A DNA stretch of 20,691 nt from Bacilli bacterium (GCA_028691715.1 JAQUYR010000016.1:1-20691); one strand, 5' to 3'; positions 7,578-15,489 are shown, numbered from the stretch's first letter. A program made the numbers and translations. The notes: generated from the sequence alone by a model not told the origin.

Positions 7578-8990
7578 ATGAGAAAAAAATATGATGTAAT
7601 CATTGTTGGAGCTGGACCAATGGGGATTTTCACAGCCTATGAGTTAATGGAAAAAGCTCCTGATAAGAAAGTCTTGTTAATCGATAAAGGACATGATATT
7701 TTTGATCGAAAATGTCCAATACTGGAAAAGAAAATAACACAATGTCCTAAAAATGGTGATGGACATAGTGGTTGTAAACCTAGTTGTTCAATGACAAGTG
7801 GCTTTGGTGGCTGTGGAGCTTATTCAGATGGTAAGTTCAACATAACTCAAGAGTTCGGTGGCTGGATGCAAGAATACATCGATTCAGATGAAGTACTGGA
7901 ATTGATTAAGTACGTCGACAAGATAAATCTTGCTCATGGAGCACCAACAGAATTGACCGATCCAACTACTAAAGAAGTGTATGAAATTGAAAAACAAGGT
8001 ATTGCCATCGGCTTAAAACTTTTAAAAGGTCAGGTAAGACATCTAGGAACAGAGATAAATCTTGATGTTTTAAAGAGCATTAATAAGAAGCTAAAGGAAA
8101 AAGTAGATTTTTTATTCAAAACAGAAGTTAAAGATGTGATTGTTGAGGATAATGCCGCTAAGGGTGTTGTCATCAATGGTGGAGAAATTATAAATTCTGA
8201 CTTTGTTGTACTAGGAGTTGGACGCGGTGGTAGTGAGTGGCAAACAAATATTTTAAGTGCTCATGGTATAAAATTTAAAAATAACAAAGTTGATGTTGGT
8301 GTTCGAGTAGAGACCAATGACATCATCATGGATAACATCAACAAGAATTTATATGAAGGAAAATTTATCTATACCACTAGTCTTGGAACTCAGGTTAGGA
8401 CTTTCTGTTCAAATCCTAGTGGCCATGTAGTTGTTGAGAATCATGAAGGCATAATGGTATGCAATGGTCATTCATTTCATGATACCAGTTTAGGATCAAA
8501 CAATACCAATTTTGCTTTACTGGTTTCTCATGAGTTTGATGATCCATTTAAAGATCCCAATGAATATGCCAAGTCAATTGCTCATTTAGCAAATAAATTG
8601 AGCAATGGTGGGGTTATCGTTCAAAAATTTGGAGATATTTTGAAAGGTCGTCGCTCAACAAAGAAAAGAATTGATGAGGGTTTTGTAAAACCGACATTAA
8701 AAGAAGCTGTACCTGGAGATCTAGCCTTGATTTTGCCATATAAAACGATGAAATCATTGATTGAAATGGTCCAAGCTCTTAATTATGTAACTCCAGGAAT
8801 TGCCAGTGATCATACTTTGTTCTATGGTGTGGAAGCAAAATTCTATTCTGATCGGGTTGATGTTGATTCATCATTCCAAACAAAGATTAAGAATTTGTAT
8901 GTTGGTGGTGATGGTGCTGGAATCACTAGAGGCTTAGCTCAGGCTGGAGCAAATGGTGTAAAAGTTGCACGTTCAATAATAAGTAAGTAA
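7578..8990 (+). CDS. FAD-dependent oxidoreductase, COG2509-like, Cys-rich insert
   Basis: A 470-residue flavoprotein of the uncharacterised FAD-dependent dehydrogenase group (COG2509-like). Dinucleotide-binding GAGPMG at 11-16 with VLLIDKG following; a second FAD block LYVGGDGAGITRGLAQAGANG begins at 440. Between them near the N-terminus five cysteines cluster (Cys46, 56, 66, 70, 79), the last in GFGGCGAYSDGKFN. Such clustering suggests a metal or Fe-S site or redox thiols, but the spacing does not prove it. It starts 11 bases after the purA stop and ends at a terminator, so it is the third gene of the purB-purA operon. Its role there is unknown; no substrate can be assigned. Confidence 0.85.
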   Translation: MRKKYDVIIVGAGPMGIFTAYELMEKAPDKKVLLIDKGHDIFDRKCPILEKKITQCPKNGDGHSGCKPSCSMTSGFGGCGAYSDGKFNITQEFGGWMQEYIDSDEVLELIKYVDKINLAHGAPTELTDPTTKEVYEIEKQGIAIGLKLLKGQVRHLGTEINLDVLKSINKKLKEKVDFLFKTEVKDVIVEDNAAKGVVINGGEIINSDFVVLGVGRGGSEWQTNILSAHGIKFKNNKVDVGVRVETNDIIMDNINKNLYEGKFIYTTSLGTQVRTFCSNPSGHVVVENHEGIMVCNGHSFHDTSLGSNNTNFALLVSHEFDDPFKDPNEYAKSIAHLANKLSNGGVIVQKFGDILKGRRSTKKRIDEGFVKPTLKEAVPGDLALILPYKTMKSLIEMVQALNYVTPGIASDHTLFYGVEAKFYSDRVDVDSSFQTKIKNLYVGGDGAGITRGLAQAGANGVKVARSIISK

Positions 8991-9014
8991 ACTCACTTTT
9001 ATAGTGAGTTTTTT
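8990..9014 (+). terminator. Terminator of the purB-purA-oxidoreductase operon
   Basis: AACTCACT (8990-8997) pairs with AGTGAGTT (9003-9010), loop TTTAT, followed by T residues. It starts on the last base of the oxidoreductase stop codon. Confidence 0.9.
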
Positions 9015-9074
9015 ATTAATTATATAGAAGAATATGTTTAAGAAAAATAAAAACTTCAATTAGAGTTTCAATAG

Positions 9075-9083
9075 TGTTATAAT
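9075..9083 (+). promoter_or_regulatory. Extended -10 promoter of the CorA-like gene
   Basis: TGTTATAAT: TATAAT at 9078-9083 with TG one base upstream. The -35 position (TTCAAT, 9055-9060) is weak. The leader would be about 50 bases; no hairpin typical of a Mg2+ riboswitch is evident in it. Confidence 0.55.
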
Positions 9084-9139
9084 ATAACTAGAGATAAACA
9101 AATAATTCGAAATCACTCATTTATTGAAAGGAAGCAAAT

Positions 9140-10018
9140 ATGAAAAACTATGCATTAAGCGATGGAATTATTAGCCTTACCCAAACTTCTAATATTTCTT
9201 CAATTCTTATTTCTAATACAAATGAGTATCAGTCAATTGATAAAATGGTTAATCTAGAAAAAATTAATTTCACAAAATTGGAGATTTCAGAGAAAGGGTA
9301 TTATTTTGCATTTGCTATTCCTAGCAGAAATGATTTTGTTAACAGAGAAATAAAGGTATCCTGTATTTTTGAAGATACTAAAATAATTTTTATTGATGAA
9401 ACCAATTTTATTGAACAAAAAGTTGAAAAGATGATGGCTTCAAAAAAGGTATACAAGAGCCTTTTCCTTTTTATGGTAGGCTTTTTGGTCGAATTAATCA
9501 GTGAAGAATTTGAGTACCTTGAAACATTTGAAAAAAGGTTAGCTGTTATTGAAGAGGAAGCTTTAAATGAAGTTTTAGAAAATGCTCAAAAAAAGATCAT
9601 TTCAATCAGAAAAAAACTCATTGAAATTGGTGATTACTACGAACAGTTAGAGGATATCGCCTTAAAGTTAAAGGATAACAACATTGCTATAAAGAATCCT
9701 AATACGCAACATATCGATTTCTTCATTGAAAAGCTTAAGAGACTGAATAATCATTGCGACTCAATTCGAGAGTATGGAAATCAAGTCAGAGAATTATATC
9801 AGACACAAGTGGATATAAGATTGAACAAAGTAATGAAATTATTGACGGCCATAACAACTATTTGTTTACCACTGACAATTGTTTCTAGTTGGTACGGAAT
9901 GAATTTTATTAATATGCCAGAAATAAAGTGGGAATATGGTTATTTTGTTGTCATTCCTGTTACAGTTATTGTTATCATCGTTCTATTTGTTATCTTTAAG
10001 AAAAATAAATACTTTTAA
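9140..10018 (+). CDS. corA: CorA-family divalent cation (Mg2+) channel
   Basis: A 292-residue CorA-family channel subunit. The cytoplasmic N-terminal domain is followed by a long helical region (about 93-232), then two C-terminal membrane helices (about 233-251 and 267-286) joined by the diagnostic YGMN motif at 252-255, with Glu261 in the periplasmic loop (NMPEIKW). The positively charged tail KKNK follows. It is slightly short for the family, with a compact N-terminal domain. AAAGGAAG stands 6 bases before the ATG. It is a single-gene unit between two terminators. Mg2+ is the usual substrate; Co2+, Ni2+ or Zn2+ cannot be excluded from sequence. Confidence 0.92.
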   Translation: MKNYALSDGIISLTQTSNISSILISNTNEYQSIDKMVNLEKINFTKLEISEKGYYFAFAIPSRNDFVNREIKVSCIFEDTKIIFIDETNFIEQKVEKMMASKKVYKSLFLFMVGFLVELISEEFEYLETFEKRLAVIEEEALNEVLENAQKKIISIRKKLIEIGDYYEQLEDIALKLKDNNIAIKNPNTQHIDFFIEKLKRLNNHCDSIREYGNQVRELYQTQVDIRLNKVMKLLTAITTICLPLTIVSSWYGMNFINMPEIKWEYGYFVVIPVTVIVIIVLFVIFKKNKYF

Positions 10019-10057
10019 ACATGGGGATTAAAAAGCATTATTATATGAAAATACTAT

Positions 10058-10093
10058 AAGAATTAATATCAAAAAATGTTAATTCTTTTTTTA
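10058..10093 (+). terminator. Terminator after the CorA-like gene
   Basis: AAGAATTAA (10058-10066) pairs with TTAATTCTT (10079-10087), a 9-bp stem with a 12-base loop, followed by T residues. Confidence 0.8.
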
Positions 10094-10113
10094 TTTCAAA
10101 GAGAAAACGCATT

Positions 10114-10140
10114 CAAGTGTTTTTATTACAAAAACACTTG
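10114..10140 (+). promoter_or_regulatory. 27-bp palindrome at the threonine operon promoter, likely ThrR operator
   Basis: CAAGTGTTTTT (10114-10124), spacer ATTAC, AAAAACACTTG (10130-10140): 11-bp perfect arms. The right end overlaps the -35. It lies upstream of the transcript, so it should act as a protein-binding site. The operon encodes ThrR, a threonine-pathway repressor, which is the natural candidate. No T-run follows, which argues against a terminator. Confidence 0.7.
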
Positions 10141-10166
10141 TCTTTATAATAGAAACAGTGTATAAT
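10138..10166 (+). promoter_or_regulatory. Promoter of the threonine operon
   Basis: TTGTCT at 10138-10143 and TATAAT at 10161-10166, 17 bp apart. The -35 overlaps the right arm of the palindrome. The start is near 10173, leaving a leader of about 20 bases, too short for a T-box or attenuator. Confidence 0.8.
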
Positions 10167-10193
10167 ATATGAAAAAGAAAACAGAGGCTTAAT

Positions 10194-11663
10194 ATGTATA
10201 AAAGTACTAGAAGTAAAAACGAAAATAGTGAGATAACTTCATCAAAGGCGATAATTAATGGCATGGCTAGTGATGGTGGGCTTTATGTTCTTGAAAACAT
10301 TCCTAAGATAGATATTGAAGAGTTATCCTATCTGAATTATCAGGAGTTAGCAATCAGGGTTATGGATCTTTTGCTCGATGATTTCACCAGCGAAGAGATT
10401 CGAAAAATTGTTTATCAGGCATATGATGATAAATTCGATATTACCTCAATTGTAAATCTTGTAAAGACAAGGGATTGTTATTTTTTGGAGCTATATCATG
10501 GTCAGACTCTGGCTTTTAAGGATATGGCTCTATCAGTCTTACCTTTGTTATTACAAGAAGCAAAGAAGAAGAACAGTGTAAAGGATAGAACAATTGTTTT
10601 AACTGCTACTTCAGGAGATACTGGAAGTGCTGCTCTTAGTGGTTTCTCGAAACAGGAAGATATTGATATCATTGTGTTTTATCCTACCAGTGGTATAAGT
10701 GAAATTCAGGAAAAACAAATGCTATCTTTTAGCGGTAATCATTCAAAGGTAATAGCTCTTGATGGTAATTTCGATGATGCTCAACGTCTGGTAAAAACAG
10801 CCTTTAACGATTTGAGATTGAAACAATTTCATTTGTCCAGTGCCAATTCTATAAATATAGGTAGATTGATCCCTCAAGTTGTCTATTACTTTTATAGCTA
10901 TTCAAAATTATTAGAAGAAGAAGCGATTGAAGTAGGAGAAAAAATTAATTTTGTTGTTCCAACTGGTAACTTTGGAAATATCCTTGCTGCTTATATAGCT
11001 AAGAAAATGGGGCTTCCAGTTAATAAATTGATATGTGCTTCCAACACTAACAATGTTTTAACGGATTTCTTCAGAAAAGGTATTTATAATCGTCAAAGAG
11101 AATTCATCAAAACGAGCTCGCCTTCAATGGACATTCTCATCTCCTCAAACCTTGAGAGACTACTTTATTATGCTAGTGGAAATAATGAAAGTCTTGTCAG
11201 TGAACTGATGAAATATTTAATTGAAAAGGGAAATTATCAGATAAATGAAAAAATTAAGAAGGGGCTTGGTGATTTTTACGCTAATTTTGCAACTGAAGAA
11301 GAAACTCTTATGGCAATTAACAAAGAATTTCAAGAGAGTAATTATTTAATCGATACGCATACTGCAGTTGCTTATTCCGTATATGAGAAGTATGTTTTAG
11401 AAACAGGTGATATGACTAGAACAGTTATCACCTCAACAGCTCATCCGTTCAAGTTCCCTAAAGCAGTCTGTCAAGCTTTAAAGATGGATTATAATGGTAA
11501 AGATGATTTTACGTTGATTGAAGAGTTATCAAAACGAAGCAATATCAGAATACCTAGATCAATTTTGGAACTTAAAGAAATTTATTCTCGAACAATTTGG
11601 TCGCAGTCGGAAGCATATAGAAATCTGGAAAAATTATTAGGTGAGATACATGAAAAGAATTAG
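10194..11663 (+). CDS. thrC: Threonine synthase
   Basis: A 489-residue PLP enzyme converting O-phosphohomoserine to threonine, the last pathway step. It is of the longer E. coli/yeast-type class, not the short Bacillus type (about 350). The PLP lysine is Lys109 in GQTLAFKDMAL; the phosphate-binding TATSGDTGSAAL runs 137-148; SANSINIGRLIPQ and PTGNFGN are further family blocks. The N-terminal SDGGLYV segment (26-32) is typical. Ribosome site AGAGG precedes the ATG. It is first in the operon and overlaps thrB by 14 bases. Confidence 0.96.
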   Translation: MYKSTRSKNENSEITSSKAIINGMASDGGLYVLENIPKIDIEELSYLNYQELAIRVMDLLLDDFTSEEIRKIVYQAYDDKFDITSIVNLVKTRDCYFLELYHGQTLAFKDMALSVLPLLLQEAKKKNSVKDRTIVLTATSGDTGSAALSGFSKQEDIDIIVFYPTSGISEIQEKQMLSFSGNHSKVIALDGNFDDAQRLVKTAFNDLRLKQFHLSSANSINIGRLIPQVVYYFYSYSKLLEEEAIEVGEKINFVVPTGNFGNILAAYIAKKMGLPVNKLICASNTNNVLTDFFRKGIYNRQREFIKTSSPSMDILISSNLERLLYYASGNNESLVSELMKYLIEKGNYQINEKIKKGLGDFYANFATEEETLMAINKEFQESNYLIDTHTAVAYSVYEKYVLETGDMTRTVITSTAHPFKFPKAVCQALKMDYNGKDDFTLIEELSKRSNIRIPRSILELKEIYSRTIWSQSEAYRNLEKLLGEIHEKN

Positions 11664-12519
11664 AATCAGAGTTCCTGGAACCACAGCTAATTTAGGACCA
11701 GGTTTTGATTGCCTTGGTTTAGCTTTAAACATTTACAACACCTTCATTTTTGAAGAGAATTTTCAATGGGAATTCATTAATTTTGAGAATAAATATGCCA
11801 ATGAGAATAACTTAGTCGTCAGAAGTATGAAGAAAGTATATGAGATTGCTAAAAAACCTATGCGCCCATTCATCATCGAAATTAAAGAAGAAGTTCCCAT
11901 CAGCAGAGGACTTGGCAGTAGCGCTACCTGTATTATTGCGGGGATAATGGCAGCAAATTTCTTCTTAGATGAGGTTTTATCACTCGATGATATAATTAAA
12001 CTGGCGACTGAAATTGAAGGGCATCCCGATAATATCGCCCCAGCAATTTTGGGGTCACTGGTTTCTTCAGTAAACAGTGAGAGTATAATCACTGTTAAGC
12101 ACGATATATCGAGTAATCTTCTATTTACAGCTTTGATTCCTGATTTTGCTCTCTCAACAAAAGAAGCTAGGGAGGTTTTGCCTCAGGAACTGAGTTATCA
12201 CAAAGCTATTTACAATATGTCAAGAGCTATAAACATTCCATATGCGTTAAAAGAAGGTGATTTAGTGATGCTATATCACTTATTGACCGATAAAATGCAT
12301 GAGCCATTTAGAATGCCACTAATTAAGGATGCTTCAGTTTTCCAAGAATTTGCTCATGAAAGACAAATACCATTTTGTCTCAGCGGAAGTGGTTCTACTC
12401 TGTTGATGATCTCAAAAGAGAATTTGGAAAACGAATTGAAGAAAATAGATGTATCAACAAAATGGCGGTTCGTCACTTTAAAACCGGATAATTCGGGGAC
12501 TATTTTGGAGGTATTATAA
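11650..12519 (+). CDS. thrB: Homoserine kinase
   Basis: A 289-residue GHMP-family kinase that makes O-phosphohomoserine from homoserine and ATP. The N-terminal VPGTTANLGPGFDCLGLAL (8-26) and ATP loop PISRGLGSSAT (83-93) are diagnostic; a C-terminal GHMP block CLSGSGSTLL follows. The ATG at 11650 is preferred over the in-frame GTG at 11641 because AGGTGA lies just upstream and homologues begin close to the RIRVPGTTAN block. Its stop shares one base with the ThrR start (TAATG), so translation is coupled on both sides. Confidence 0.95.
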   Translation: MKRIRIRVPGTTANLGPGFDCLGLALNIYNTFIFEENFQWEFINFENKYANENNLVVRSMKKVYEIAKKPMRPFIIEIKEEVPISRGLGSSATCIIAGIMAANFFLDEVLSLDDIIKLATEIEGHPDNIAPAILGSLVSSVNSESIITVKHDISSNLLFTALIPDFALSTKEAREVLPQELSYHKAIYNMSRAINIPYALKEGDLVMLYHLLTDKMHEPFRMPLIKDASVFQEFAHERQIPFCLSGSGSTLLMISKENLENELKKIDVSTKWRFVTLKPDNSGTILEVL

Positions 12520-12950
12520 TGAAAGATGATTATCTAATTGTTCACAAGAGTATTCTACCAGAGTATTTTAATGAAGTTATTAACGCCAGAAACTTGATTA
12601 CTGATAAGTCTTACAGCGTGAGTGATGCTTGTAAAATGGTGGGGATAAGTCGAAATACTTATTATAAGTACAAGGATTTTGTTTTTGTACCGGCACTTGA
12701 CCAAGGAAAAAAGGGTATCTTTGCTTTTCGCTTGGATCATAAGAAGGGTGTTCTATCCAACATTTTAAACTTTGTAGCTTCATCTGGAGGTAACATTCTG
12801 GCTATTAATCAAGAAATGCCAATTCATGGCAGTGCTTATGTTACAATAACTGTGGATTGTTTGGACCTCGAATTAACAATAGAAGAATTTATTGAAAAAT
12901 TAAAAAAAATAATTGGAGTTAGTAGTGTTGATCTAATAGCTCTTGAATAG
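12519..12950 (+). CDS. thrR: ACT-domain transcription regulator ThrR (PheB/UPF0735)
   Basis: A 143-residue protein of the PheB/UPF0735 family. Residues 32-52 form a helix-turn-helix (YSVSDACKMVGISRNTYYKYK) and 66-142 an ACT ligand-binding domain (LDHKKGVLSNILNFVASSGG). In Bacillus subtilis the family member was renamed ThrR, a repressor of homoserine/threonine genes. Here it sits inside the very operon it would control, between thrB and hom, which supports that role and suggests autoregulation through the palindrome at 10114-10140. GGAGG lies 7 bases upstream of the ATG. The old PheB name implied chorismate mutase activity; nothing here supports that. Confidence 0.9.
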   Translation: MKDDYLIVHKSILPEYFNEVINARNLITDKSYSVSDACKMVGISRNTYYKYKDFVFVPALDQGKKGIFAFRLDHKKGVLSNILNFVASSGGNILAINQEMPIHGSAYVTITVDCLDLELTIEEFIEKLKKIIGVSSVDLIALE

Positions 12951-12959
12951 GAGATATTA

Positions 12960-14114
12960 ATGAGTAGTAAAATAAAAATAGCGATATTAGGACTGGGAAC
13001 TGTCGGTTTTGGAGTATATGATATCATCAAAAATTCAGAATATATGAAGAGTGTTGAAATAAAAAAGATTTTGGATAAGGATTTGAGCAAGAAGGATATC
13101 ATCAAAGGAACACAACTAGTAACTAATTATCAAGATATAATTAATGATGAAGAAATAGAGATTATTGTTGAGACAATGGGAGCTGGAGAATTTTCCTATC
13201 GCTGCATTAAAGAAGCTCTATTAGCAAAAAAGAGTGTTGTAACAGCCAATAAAGAGGTTATCGCGCTTCATATTGCAGAATTGAGCAAATTAAAAGCAGA
13301 AAACAATGTCAGTTTATTATATGAAGCCTCAGTTGGTGGGGGAATACCGATCATATATCCTCTGTTTGAAATTGTAAAAATTAACGAGGTGAATGAGATA
13401 AAGGGTATTTTAAATGGTACTACCAATTTCATTCTGACACAAATGTTTCAAAACGACATGAGTTTTTCTGATAGCCTAAAACTAGCTCAGGAGAAGGGAT
13501 TTGCTGAAGCTGATCCTACAGCTGATTTAGAAGGTTTAGATATGGTGAGAAAAATTGCCATTCTATCGAGTATTGCTTACAAAGGTGAAATAGATATCAA
13601 CAGTATTGATCATTTCGGTATTACGAAGATTAATGATGTTGATTTAGTAAATATCAAAAAAATGGGATTGGTGTTAAAACTGATCGCCTCTTCAAAGCGT
13701 ATAATTGACAAGGTTAGTTTGATGATTGAACCTTCTTTGGTGAAGACTAATGATGTTTTTAGTACTGTAAATGAAGAGAACAATATAATTTCAGTCAATT
13801 CTTCAATCAATGGTAATTTGAAATTCTCTGGAAAAGGGGCTGGTCGTTATCCAACAGCTAATGCTATTGTAAATGACATCATCGCAATTATTGAAAAGAG
13901 AAAAAATTATACTTTTGAAAATATCAATAATCTTAAAGCGGATTATTTAAATGATATGGATAAATATTATTTCCGTTTGAAAGAAAATGAAGTTATAGCC
14001 GATAAATATATTGAGAAGAAAGAGAAAGATTATCTGATCACAAAGGAAATTTCTCGTGAAGAGTTTAAAAAAATAGTAGAAAAAGCAGAATTTTATGCAA
14101 AATTTATGAGATAA
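12960..14114 (+). CDS. hom: Homoserine dehydrogenase with truncated ACT domain
   Basis: A 384-residue oxidoreductase reducing aspartate semialdehyde to homoserine. Nucleotide-binding GLGTVG at 11-16, TANKEVI near 97-103, GILNGTTNFILTQM and EADPTADLEGLDMVRKIAIL are catalytic-domain blocks. Firmicute enzymes are usually about 430 residues with a C-terminal ACT domain. Here the ACT region begins (KYYFRL at 335-340) and its last helix is recognisable (REEFKKIVEKAE), but the central loop-helix-strand part is missing or replaced. Threonine feedback inhibition may therefore be lost. Start is 9 bases after the thrR stop, with AGGAG overlapping that stop. Confidence 0.93.
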   Translation: MSSKIKIAILGLGTVGFGVYDIIKNSEYMKSVEIKKILDKDLSKKDIIKGTQLVTNYQDIINDEEIEIIVETMGAGEFSYRCIKEALLAKKSVVTANKEVIALHIAELSKLKAENNVSLLYEASVGGGIPIIYPLFEIVKINEVNEIKGILNGTTNFILTQMFQNDMSFSDSLKLAQEKGFAEADPTADLEGLDMVRKIAILSSIAYKGEIDINSIDHFGITKINDVDLVNIKKMGLVLKLIASSKRIIDKVSLMIEPSLVKTNDVFSTVNEENNIISVNSSINGNLKFSGKGAGRYPTANAIVNDIIAIIEKRKNYTFENINNLKADYLNDMDKYYFRLKENEVIADKYIEKKEKDYLITKEISREEFKKIVEKAEFYAKFMR

Positions 14115-14127
14115 GGACAATAAAAAT

Positions 14128-15120
14128 ATGAAAAAATATAATGTTGCTGTAGTCGGTGCTACAGGTTTAGTCGGAGGAACTTTTTTAAAAGTTCTTGCTG
14201 AGTACGATTTTCCCATTAAGGATTTAAGATTATTAGCCTCTATAAAGAGTGCTGGAAAAATCATAGAGTATTGTGGTAAAGAATATGTGGTTGAGGAATT
14301 AAAAGAGACCAGTTTTAAAGGGATTGACATCGCTTTATTTAGTGCTGGCGGTGATGTCAGTAAGATATATTGCCCTATAGCCGCTGCAAGTGGAGCTGTT
14401 GTCATTGATAATTCAAGTGCCTGGAGAAATGATCCTACACTTCCACTGGTAGTCCCTGAAGTAAATCCTGGTGATATCAGAAATAAGGGAATTATATCTA
14501 ATCCCAATTGTTCAACAATTCAGGCAATTATTCCTCTAAAAGCTCTTGAAGATAAATACGGTTTGAAAAGAATTGTTTATTCGACATATCAGGCTGTAAG
14601 TGGTAGTGGAATGAAAGGTGTCAATGATTTAGAGAGAACATTAAAAGGAGAGAAGAATGAATTTTATCCTTATGAGATAGCCAAAACATGTATTCCCGAA
14701 ATCGATATTTTTTTAGATAATGGCTATACCAAAGAAGAGATGAAAATGGTAAATGAGACAAGGAAAATGCTTCATAAACCAGAACTCCCAATATCAGCGA
14801 CTTGTATTCGTGTTCCTGTGCCAAATTCCCATGGTGTTTCAATTATGGCTGAATTGGAAAAAGATTTTGATGTTGAAGATGTTAAGAAATTATTTGCTAG
14901 CTACCCCGGCTTAAAATTAGTTGATATGCCCAAGGAGCATCTATATCCAACATCTCTTCTAGCAAATGGAAATGACCTGGTATATGTTGGCCGAATCAGA
15001 AGAGATTTGAGTTCTCCAAACAGTATTTTATTCTATACTGTTGGAGATAATATTCGTAAGGGTGCTGCTAGTAATGCTGTCCAAATCGCTAAATATATCG
15101 TTGATAATGAAATGCTTTAA
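14128..15120 (+). CDS. asd: Aspartate-semialdehyde dehydrogenase
   Basis: A 330-residue NADP-dependent enzyme making aspartate semialdehyde from aspartyl phosphate, the branch point to lysine, methionine and threonine. GATGLVG at 10-16 binds NADP; SNPNCSTIQ holds catalytic Cys128; QAVSGSGMKG (155-164) and the RVPVPNSHG block with the active-site histidine follow. Length is normal for the Gram-positive type. AAGGAC is the ribosome site. It closes the threonine operon; aspartokinase, the step before, is not in this window and must lie elsewhere. Confidence 0.96.
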   Translation: MKKYNVAVVGATGLVGGTFLKVLAEYDFPIKDLRLLASIKSAGKIIEYCGKEYVVEELKETSFKGIDIALFSAGGDVSKIYCPIAAASGAVVIDNSSAWRNDPTLPLVVPEVNPGDIRNKGIISNPNCSTIQAIIPLKALEDKYGLKRIVYSTYQAVSGSGMKGVNDLERTLKGEKNEFYPYEIAKTCIPEIDIFLDNGYTKEEMKMVNETRKMLHKPELPISATCIRVPVPNSHGVSIMAELEKDFDVEDVKKLFASYPGLKLVDMPKEHLYPTSLLANGNDLVYVGRIRRDLSSPNSILFYTVGDNIRKGAASNAVQIAKYIVDNEML

Positions 15121-15145
15121 GTCCATTTATGGACTTTTTATTTTC
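15119..15145 (+). terminator. Terminator of the threonine operon
   Basis: AAGTCC (15119-15124) pairs with GGACTT (15131-15136) around a six-base AU-rich loop, then a T-rich tract. It uses the last two bases of the asd stop codon. Confidence 0.85.
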
Positions 15146-15146
15146 A

Positions 15147-15162
15147 ATGTGAACGTTTACAT
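15147..15162 (+). promoter_or_regulatory. CcpA cre site, perfect match
   Basis: ATGTGAACGTTTACAT fits WTGNNARCGNWWWCAW at every position and sits inside a 20-bp near-palindrome (15145-15164, one mismatch). It lies just upstream of the -35, centred about 53 bp before the predicted transcript start, a position usually associated with CcpA activation. Confidence 0.82.
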
Positions 15163-15172
15163 TGAATGAATG

Positions 15173-15201
15173 TTGACTTTCCCCAATACGAATGATATAA
15201 T
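15173..15201 (+). promoter_or_regulatory. Promoter of the T-box/lyase transcript
   Basis: TTGACT at 15173-15178 and TATAAT at 15196-15201, spacer 17 bp. Transcript start near 15208. Confidence 0.9.
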
Positions 15202-15220
15202 TATTAAAAATAAAGTAAAA

Positions 15221-15489
15221 AGCGTTGAAGAAGAGAAAAGTATTCCCCCTTTTTGTAGAGAGTTCATGTTTGGTGAAAATGAACAGAAGGTAATATGTAA
15301 TATACACTTCCTAGCTTGATTGTTGAAACGAGTAGACAATCACGGAAATCTCCGTTACAGGATTAAGAGTTGATAGACTCGAATGAGTGATAGTGATACT
15401 TAAATGTAGAGCTATAAATAGGGTGGTACCGCGGAATATAACACTTTCGTCCCTACTAGTTGAATACTAGTATGACGGAAGTTTTTTTA
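15221..15489 (+). promoter_or_regulatory. T-box leader, probable tRNA-Tyr specificity
   Basis: A T-box riboswitch that senses uncharged tRNA. Stem I runs about 15221-15316, with AGTA (15239-15242), AGAGAG (15257-15262) and an apical TTGGTG (15270-15275). A second hairpin (GATTGT/ACAATC, 15318-15341) and a third (ACGGA/TCCGT, about 15342-15355) follow. The conserved T-box AGGGTGGTACCGCGG is at 15420-15434. The terminator (15443-15482) competes with the antiterminator. On the 3' side of the specifier loop, UAC (15303-15305) followed by A sits directly before the lower helix CUUC/GAAG, the usual specifier place, giving Tyr; UAU just before is also Tyr. No UGG (Trp) occurs there. The T-box is certain; the specifier is read by eye. 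Confidence 0.93.
15443..15489 (+). terminator. T-box regulated terminator
   Basis: ACTTTCGTC (15443-15451) pairs with GACGGAAGT (15474-15482), and the upper stem TACTAGT (15454-15460) with ACTAGTA (15466-15472), loop TGAAT. Seven T follow. The TCCCT part also pairs with the T-box sequence in the antiterminator form. Confidence 0.92.

Noticed and set aside
10101..10116. cre-like sequence near the threonine promoter
   Set aside because: The CG core and right half fit, but the conserved T of the left TG is missing, as is the flanking W, and it merges with the palindrome that better explains the region.
13947..14507. Minus-strand open frame of 186 codons across hom and asd
   Set aside because: It runs opposite to two clearly functional coupled genes, shows no recognisable family and no ribosome site.
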